Source: Zooshikella ganghwensis DSM 15267 (GTDB taxonomy: Bacteria; Pseudomonadota; Gammaproteobacteria; Pseudomonadales; Zooshikellaceae). From it: a DNA stretch of 33,884 nt. A program made the position numbers and the translations under genes. The stretch covers positions 1-33,884 of the forward strand of contig NZ_AUAF01000044.1 of NCBI RefSeq assembly GCF_000428585.1, read 5' to 3'. Positions 29,036 through 33,884 of the stretch are shown here, in pieces. Position 1 is the first letter of the stretch, and each line of letters starts with the position of its first letter. Under the pieces are notes generated by a model. The model did no database searches, had not been told where the DNA came from, and saw nothing but the letters and a program-made list of their open reading frames with translations.

Positions 29036-29283
29036 TTATAGGCTAACCTTAGTGCTAAGCAAGCGTACAGCACAACACCCCACATCCAGCACACCGCTTG
29101 TATAGGTTCTGGCTACCTGACTTGTTTGATTACCGTTACGTGTATGCTCGCTGGTTAAGGCCAGGGCAATGTACATATATCATTGGCTAAGTCGCAATTA
29201 GCCTGAGCTAAATTAAGCAACCCCCAAAGCAATACCATAGATACAATAAACGTAACAATTTTCATCGGCTGTACTGCTTCCAT
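29036..29283 (-). pseudogene. Possible frameshifted small secreted protein
   Basis: On the minus strand ATG 29283 (or ATG 29265), with AGGGGG at good spacing, opens a 42-codon frame to 29155. It encodes a clean signal-peptide-like segment (MKIVTFIVSMVLLWGLL, then LAQANCDL). A second open frame overlaps it from ATG 29176 to 29036 and continues in a coding-like style (LTSEHTRNGNQTSQVARTYTSG). Joined by one frameshift they would give an exported protein of about 80 residues. No family is recognised. It could be two chance frames, a real 36-42 residue peptide, or a decayed gene. Confidence 0.3.
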
Positions 29284-29496
29284 TTTCAATCCCCCTCTGA
29301 TACATCCACTGGTTTCCTTTCAGTGACAGATAAAGCAAAACAATATTAGTGATAAAGCTCACAGTTTTCCAAGTACTATTGTTTATATCCAAAATTCCTT
29401 TATAGGCAGAAGCAATATATACCCTTCACTGTGGACATCACTTGTTGCTGGTGTATTCGCCACTACTAATTAAGGCGCAGGTATTGGATCATTCAC

Positions 29497-29598
29497 TCAA
29501 CCAATACTAGGCTTAACTTGACGGTTAACCCTGTTGACGACAATAGCATTATTATTTTTATCAACGGTTGCAGACGCACCTTTATCGGAATATCCAGT
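29497..29598 (-). other. Open fragment resembling decayed coding sequence
   Basis: A 33-codon open stretch without a start codon, bounded by stops, reads on the minus strand as GASATVDKNNNAIVVNRVNR, a composition like real protein. Short further open pieces follow up to 29400. Together with the possible frameshifted gene they suggest relics in the 775-base gap between pabB and rlmJ, where I see no intact gene. Low support. Confidence 0.2.
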
Positions 29599-29665
29599 TC
29601 ATTAAGGATAGAGCCAAATTTTTATAAGCAAAAAGCAGCAACTGTTTAAAGGAAAATAAATCGTA

Positions 29666-30526
29666 ATGACTGAACGTTACAGGCATATACAACATGTAGG
29701 TGATCATGGAGATGCACTCAAGCATACCGTTCTAGCTCACTTAATTTCACGATTTAAGACTCAACATCAGCAACTTTTGTTTATTGACAGTCATGCGGCA
29801 TCAGGTATTTACTCCATTACTGCAGCCCCAGACTGGCGGTCTGGAATAGGTAAATTATGGTCATCCGCTTTTTGTGAGCAGCCTTTATTAGCACCTTGGA
29901 AAAATACTGTCCTGCGATGTAATCAACATCACACACCACTTCGTTGTTACCCAGGTTCTCCAGCAATAGCCTTTTTATTGTTACGTGCCCAGGATCAACT
30001 CTATTTGGGTGAGTTACAAAATGCTGAATTAAATAATTTGAAACATTGTTTAAATGAGTTGGAAAAAAGTTTTTTTACACCTCACTCTGCACCCACTATT
30101 CATTACTACCAAGGTGACTGTCATACATGGTTACCCCAAATTGCTCAACAATGGCGGGGAAAACCTGGCTTATTATTAATGGACCCTCCCTATGAACAGA
30201 CAACAGACTATGAAGAAGTGGCTTTAACCCTTAATGCCATTTCTCGCCAGTGGCCTGAAGGAAGCCTTATTTTGTGGTATCCCCATTACAAAGAAGATCT
30301 GAGTTTTAGACTATTTAATGCAGTACAACAGCTGATAGCTGCTCCATGTTGGCAAATGGATTTAGTTATCCGCAAGCCTTTAATAAATGACCGGTTAGTA
30401 GGGTGTGGCTTACTATTTATCAATATTCCATCAGTAATACTAAATGAGATTCAACCCATTCTGGATGGTTTAGCTTCAATATTCATGGAGTACTCTGGTC
30501 ATTGCTATGTTGGACCATTAAAATAG
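29666..30526 (+). CDS. rlmJ: 23S rRNA (adenine2030-N6)-methyltransferase RlmJ family
   Basis: RlmJ methylates A2030 of 23S rRNA with S-adenosylmethionine. The N-terminal signature YRHIQHVGDHGDALKHTVL matches the family's YRHxxHAGNHADVLKH. The catalytic motif IV is DPPYEQTTDYEEV (near residue 173). CYPGSPAIAFLLLRAQD and ILWYPHYK are further family landmarks. Length 286 is normal. The cofactor loop differs from E. coli: FIDSHAASGIY replaces the usual DTHAGAGRY. AAAGGA lies about 12 bases before the ATG, slightly far. It may be a diverged paralogue with a different target; orthology to rlmJ is likely but not certain. Confidence 0.82.
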   Translation: MTERYRHIQHVGDHGDALKHTVLAHLISRFKTQHQQLLFIDSHAASGIYSITAAPDWRSGIGKLWSSAFCEQPLLAPWKNTVLRCNQHHTPLRCYPGSPAIAFLLLRAQDQLYLGELQNAELNNLKHCLNELEKSFFTPHSAPTIHYYQGDCHTWLPQIAQQWRGKPGLLLMDPPYEQTTDYEEVALTLNAISRQWPEGSLILWYPHYKEDLSFRLFNAVQQLIAAPCWQMDLVIRKPLINDRLVGCGLLFINIPSVILNEIQPILDGLASIFMEYSGHCYVGPLK

Positions 30527-30538
30527 CCATAACTATTA

Positions 30539-30782
30539 CAAGCTCCGGGGGCTTTATCGCTTAACAGCCTAGCTAGCACTTTTAAAACAAATATTTTTTA
30601 AATTTTTTTATCACTTGTCTTAACAGACCAGACTAGTACTACTCTAAACACTTCGTTTTGGGTATACCCACAGCGAAGGATTTTTAGGGAGCTGGCTTAC
30701 TACTGTGAAGCTAGCGATAGCAGCACTAATTGAAATAAAAAGTGCTAGCTGGGCAGTCAAGCGATGAAGCCCCTTGAGCTTA
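30539..30782. mobile_element. MITE-like element with ~45-bp terminal inverted repeats
   Basis: The segment starting AAGCTCCGGGGGC at 30540-30584 and the reverse complement of 30736-30781 (ending CCCCTTGAGCTT) align with roughly 80-85% identity over about 45 bases. Shared blocks are GGGGCTT-ATCGCTT and AGCTAGCACTTTT. The 5-mer TATTA lies immediately outside both ends (30534-30538 and 30783-30787), fitting a target-site duplication. The 244-base element has no open frame worth noting. Its centre contains an imperfect palindrome (CTTCG...GGGTATACCC...CGAAG, 30651-30678). This fits a non-autonomous insertion sequence derivative; the parent family is not identified. Confidence 0.6.
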
Positions 30783-30848
30783 TATTAATAAGTGACTGTG
30801 GTGGCCGTTAAATGCTCCTCGGCAATAGCGCCTGCATTGCTCTACTAT

Positions 30849-30989
30849 ATGACATCCATGTCATTATGCATAAACTGCATTCCCACCATCCTTGGTGGTC
30901 AAGAGCGATGATAACAAACCCTACTAATGTGTCGGGAACACATTAGAACAGCTTCGCTGGCCCGTTAGGGTGAGCGCTATGGATAGCGC
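30849..30989. repeat. Run of four short hairpins downstream of the MITE-like element
   Basis: Four perfect inverted repeats follow each other: ATGACAT/ATGTCAT (30849-30864), CCACCA/TGGTGG (30883-30898), CTAATGTGT/ACACATTAG (30924-30946) and GCGCTAT/ATAGCGC (30974-30989). Loops are 2-5 bases. No open frame runs through them. A structured RNA, or the debris of an inserted element, would explain them. The rest of the 820-base gap (30990-31346) is AT-rich, and I see no FMN riboswitch in it. Confidence 0.5.
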
Positions 30990-31346
30990 ACATAAAATTG
31001 ATTCGCGAAGGGTATATATAAAAATTATAGTGTTTGCATAAAAAATTCATCAGGAATTAACTCTGCGTTATGACTATTAAACCTCATAAAATATAGACAT
31101 ATAAACACCATGTATAACCCGAAAAAATATATCAATAAGACAGTATTTTAATATAATTGTGTTTATGCACACCTTACACTTCATTAATAATTTATCTCAT
31201 AGTTTATAACTTTAATATGCTGCCAGGGTTTCATGGATGATCAGTGGTTTAAACCTAGCCAGGATGCGAAATAAATAATGTATAAGCAGTCAGCAGTGCC
31301 AATATCCTCATCACCAAAAACCAGTTAACGGCCATGGAATCGATTT

Positions 31347-32399
31347 ATGGAAAATCCAATATTATTTTACGAACCAGAAGCCCCTTATGGATTTTTATCA
31401 AACTTTGCACCTTTTCCTATTAACGACGGAGCGGTTACCTGGAAAACGGTAGAGCACTTTTATCAGGCACAAAAATTTAATAACCCCAATATTGTGGCTC
31501 AAATTCACCATGCACGTACCCCCGCAGATGCTTATGCCTTAGGTAAACAATACAATGAACAGGTTAGAGTTGATTGGCACCAGCGAAAAGAAACCGTAAT
31601 GCGCGATGCACTACAAATGAAGTTTACACAAAATCATGCTTTAGGACACTGGCTGGTCTCTACACGACCTCATCCACTAATAGAGCACGCTTTTAAAGAC
31701 GATTACTGGGGAGACGGTGGTGATGGTCACGGTAAGAATCGTCTGGGGCAATTATTAATGAACTTACGCCAAGAGCTAAGTATCACCCCTCCGTATAACC
31801 TTATTCACTTTATAGAAAGCGCAAACTTACCCACAGACTGGGGCATATTCAATATGCATGGCTTTGAAGACCCGGATACGGGTATAGAGCATGTCGCATT
31901 AACATTTGGAAACTGGAAAAAGGATGAACCTGTCTTAATAAGGCTTCACTCTGAGTGTTTAACTGGAGATGCTTTATTTAGCAGGCGTTGTGATTGTGGG
32001 TCACAACTACGTAGAGCTTTTCAAAATATCGCACAAGTAGGGACTGGTGCAATCCTCTACTTACGACAAGAGGGGCGCGGTATTGGGTTACTCAATAAAA
32101 TTCGTGCTTACCATTTACAGGACCAAGGAGCAGATACGGTGGAAGCTAATGAGGCATTAGGCTTTGCCGCAGATCTTAGGCAGTACGATTTTTGTCGCGG
32201 TATTCTACATTATCTAAATATAAGCAAAGTCAAACTGATGACGAATAATCCTAAAAAAGTTAAAGCATTAAGAGAAGCAGGTATTAATGTCGTCGAACGT
32301 GTCCCCATTCAAGAAGGCCAAAATATATTCAACGAGCGCTACCTCTCAGCCAAAGCCACTAAACTAGGTCATATGTTGGATGTAATTGCCCCACTTTAA
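31347..32399 (+). CDS. ribA: NADAR (YbiA-like N-glycosidase)-GTP cyclohydrolase II fusion
   Basis: Residues 1-147 form a NADAR/COG3236 domain ([10 protein letters not shown], then [11 protein letters not shown] with catalytic-type Glu36, and [19 protein letters not shown]). Residues about 158-350 are GTP cyclohydrolase II, with zinc ligands Cys204, Cys215 and Cys217 ([17 protein letters not shown]) and the [16 protein letters not shown] loop. RibA opens GTP to the first riboflavin intermediate. COG3236 domains hydrolyse the N-glycosidic bond of that unstable product and of the next intermediate, a damage-control role shown for YbiA and a Vibrio fusion of this same architecture. Fusing both lets overflow be destroyed where it is made. 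Relatives of NADAR also remove ADP-ribose from nucleic acids, so another role cannot be excluded. There is no clear ribosome site and no other rib gene nearby. Confidence 0.93.
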   Translation: MENPILFYEPEAPYGFLSNFAPFPINDGAVTWKTVEHFYQAQKFNNPNIVAQIHHARTPADAYALGKQYNEQVRVDWHQRKETVMRDALQMKFTQNHALGHWLVSTRPHPLIEHAFKDDYWGDGGDGHGKNRLGQLLMNLRQELSITPPYNLIHFIESANLPTDWGIFNMHGFEDPDTGIEHVALTFGNWKKDEPVLIRLHSECLTGDALFSRRCDCGSQLRRAFQNIAQVGTGAILYLRQEGRGIGLLNKIRAYHLQDQGADTVEANEALGFAADLRQYDFCRGILHYLNISKVKLMTNNPKKVKALREAGINVVERVPIQEGQNIFNERYLSAKATKLGHMLDVIAPL

Positions 32400-32459
32400 C
32401 GGCTGACAAAAAAATACCGATTGTGCCAATGCAATGCGCGAATCAAGTTGCTCTTCCTG

Positions 32460-32512
32460 CAGTAGAAGACCAACCTAGGTCTCTACTGCTCACGGTGCTC
32501 AGAGCACCTGTG
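32460..32512. repeat. Two adjacent hairpins after the NADAR-ribA gene
   Basis: CAGTAGA-A-GACC pairs with GGTC-TCTACTG (32460-32488, one bulged A). GGTGCTC is followed directly by its complement GAGCACC at about 32494-32508. Neither has a T tract, so efficient termination is doubtful. The remaining bases of this 363-base gap up to 32640 show nothing recognisable. Confidence 0.45.
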
Positions 32513-32678
32513 TCACAAATCAGCAAGCATTGCCAACCCTCAAAACAAGGATTCACCGCGTGCTTGGCTCGAAGGGAATTATGTAGACTTTGGGTTCAGG
32601 TGCTTTAAAGGAAAACGAGAGGCGATTGCCGTGGGTATTTAGGGTACCTCTAAAATAGTACATTTTTTGAAGCGCCTT

Positions 32679-32780
32679 TTATTCATAGGAACAACTTATT
32701 CATAGGAACAACTTATTCATAGGAACAACTTATTCATAGGAACAACTTATTCATATGAGCAGCTATTCATAATGAGCAAC
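32679..32780. repeat. 17-bp tandem repeat (six units) entering a gene's 3' end
   Basis: TTATTCATAGGAACAAC occurs four times in perfect tandem (32679-32746). A diverged unit (32747-32763) and a sixth, TATTCATAATGAGCAAC (32764-32780), follow. The last unit is the coding 3' end and stop codon of the minus-strand solute-binding protein gene. The array is therefore an expansion of the gene's own tail, probably by replication slippage. Confidence 0.9.
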
Positions 32781-33539
32781 AATAGCATCTATTGCTTTAG
32801 TATCGTGCATAGCCTTCAAGCGTTGATTAATAAATGAAACCGATGCGGGGTCTAAGTCTGAGGAAAATGCCAAGTAAAGCTTATAATCTGGGACGATTAA
32901 TCCTAAGTCATGGAGCTGGTATTGGTCGACTGGCTCATTATTTTTTTTAAGGTTGTACTTCAAACGTAAAGACATTTCAACAAAGAAAGCATCATGTTTA
33001 AGCCGTTTAAGTACACGAAATGCAGGTTCATAGCCTTTTACCCACATGACATTTATTTTTTTACTTTCTATATAAGGGTCTAATCCCGGATAAAGAAAAC
33101 CTAACATCAATATCAATGTTTTGCCGTATAAGTCCTCTATTTTGGTAAGTTTAAACCCTGGTTGCTGATAGCTTAGTAAACTATGATTGACCGTTACCAA
33201 TGGGTACTTGGACAGATATTCTGACTGAACGCGGACACTTTTCCACTCTGGAGAACCATAAGTGATCCAATGTTTTATACGACCACTTTCCAACATGCTT
33301 ACCATACGTTTAAAGGGCAAGGTATGATATTTAATCTGCCAATCCTGGCCCGCAAAAATGCTCTGTACTATTTCTGTCACAATACCACTATGGTCCTTGC
33401 CATTATTTTCTATTTGGAAAGGGCGAGCCTGGTCAGCAATAACGATATAATTGATCTCCATAGCATTTGTATTAAATGCTAACAGGGTTAAAATCCCAAC
33501 AGACAAAAAACGTTTAATTTGTAACAGTGATCTAAACAT
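32763..33539 (-). CDS. Periplasmic solute-binding protein (SBP family 3-like)
   Basis: A 258-residue exported protein. A signal peptide (MFRSLLQIKRFLSVGILTLL, then AFNTNAME) ends near residue 27. The mature part starts with INYIVIADQARPFQIENNG and has the SGIVTEIVQSIF segment usual in amino-acid-type (family 3) binding proteins, then YGKTLILMLGFLYPG at the second domain crossover. No permease or ATPase gene is next to it, so it may serve a distant transporter or act as a sensor or orphan binding protein, as many such proteins do in marine gammaproteobacteria. ATG 33539 with GGA eight bases upstream is preferred over TTG 33551. The stop codon lies in the last unit of the 17-bp repeat array. 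Confidence 0.75.
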   Translation of the reverse strand: MFRSLLQIKRFLSVGILTLLAFNTNAMEINYIVIADQARPFQIENNGKDHSGIVTEIVQSIFAGQDWQIKYHTLPFKRMVSMLESGRIKHWITYGSPEWKSVRVQSEYLSKYPLVTVNHSLLSYQQPGFKLTKIEDLYGKTLILMLGFLYPGLDPYIESKKINVMWVKGYEPAFRVLKRLKHDAFFVEMSLRLKYNLKKNNEPVDQYQLHDLGLIVPDYKLYLAFSSDLDPASVSFINQRLKAMHDTKAIDAIVAHYE

Positions 33540-33551
33540 AGTTTCATCCAA

Positions 33552-33884
33552 GCTAAGAAATAATTCTTTCCCTAAACTGTCATTACCGATAATTAATCAA
33601 ACAGGAAGATTTTATATACTTTTTATAATCCTATGTATAGGGCACCTCTAAAAATGTTACCAAAATTTCAATATTTTTAGGCAAGATCTTAAATTATCGA
33701 AGGTAAATACGACTGCTTATTATTTGACACCAAAATTCACATTTTATGGGCTCTACAGTGCTAATTACTATCCCACAAAAAGAGATAGTTCATACTTTTT
33801 TCAAATTGCAGGCGCACTTTTCCTACTTAATGTCACGAACCGCCTCATGTTATAAACTATATTCATCATACCTACTTTCAACTG
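33552..33884. other. AT-rich non-coding end of the window
   Basis: I see no supported gene in these 333 bases. The notable motif is GGGCACCTCTAAAA at 33640-33653. It resembles GGGTACCTCTAAAA near 32642 in the same orientation, and is followed by a CTAAAAAT/ATTTTTAG inverted pair. Confidence 0.3.

Noticed and set aside
30990-31346. FMN riboswitch upstream of the NADAR-ribA gene
   Set aside because: The conserved FMN aptamer blocks are absent; the region is plain AT-rich sequence with only a GGTTTAAACC palindrome.
31347-31790. NADAR domain as part of a DarT-type toxin-antitoxin or phage defence system
   Set aside because: It is fused to GTP cyclohydrolase II, a known riboflavin-linked architecture, and no toxin-like gene is adjacent.
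32679-32780. CRISPR-like array
   Set aside because: The 17-bp units abut with no spacers and no cas genes are present; it is a simple tandem repeat.

Overview
The window looks like a chromosomal segment of a marine-type gammaproteobacterium, probably of the Oceanospirillales/Pseudomonadales lineage (Zooshikella- or Spartinivicinus-like; the genus is a guess from protein style). Three observations support this: moderately low GC with AT-rich spacers; housekeeping genes that read like Pseudomonas relatives (Pseudomonas-style DAHP synthase, GreB, NfuA, CysB); and a cysB / thioredoxin-like / cysH neighbourhood that I recall from Pseudomonas. No rRNA, tRNA, CRISPR array, prophage or complete transposase is visible.

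Layout. 1-3200: a secreted-type sphingomyelinase C and an orphan DegT/DnrJ/EryC1-type aminotransferase, each followed by an intrinsic terminator. 3225-6649: a chromosomal KfrA-like coiled-coil DNA-binding protein with a palindrome in front of it, then a minus-strand pair encoding a MATE exporter and a zinc aminopeptidase lipoprotein that overlap by 47 bases. 6855-11383: cobalamin-dependent methionine synthase metH, divergent from nfuA. The nfuA promoter carries a good match to an IscR type-1 site. 11732-14704: a BigR/SqrR-type ArsR regulator with the persulfide-sensing cysteine pair, a GHSQG lipase, greB, and an unrecognised CxxC protein. 14759-22100: a class I DAHP synthase and a two-gene AddB-like/AddA-like nuclease-helicase operon joined by an ATGA overlap. 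22209-24147: a ketopantoate-reductase family gene and a cytosolic 5'-nucleotidase. 24144-28890: a sulfur block (TauE/SafE permease, cysB, thioredoxin-like protein, Fe-S type APS reductase cysH), then pabB. 28891-33884: a looser region with decayed coding fragments, rlmJ, a MITE-like element, a run of hairpins, a NADAR-RibA fusion, a 17-bp minisatellite running out of a gene's stop codon, and a periplasmic solute-binding protein.

How the genes work together. Sulfur is the recurring theme: metH, the persulfide-type ArsR repressor, TauE/SafE, CysB and APS reductase all handle reduced or assimilated sulfur. CysH and NfuA also tie into Fe-S cluster supply. Folate/chorismate chemistry is represented by the DAHP synthase and PabB, and by MetH as a folate consumer. 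The NADAR-RibA fusion pairs the first committed step of riboflavin synthesis with a domain known to destroy its reactive intermediates.

The most original signals are non-coding: the 244-bp inverted-repeat element at 30539-30782 with possible 5-bp target duplications, the hairpin run at 30849-30989, and the 17-bp repeat array at 32679-32780. I saw no clearly new multi-gene defence or secretion system. All functional statements rest on motif reading by eye, without database searches.
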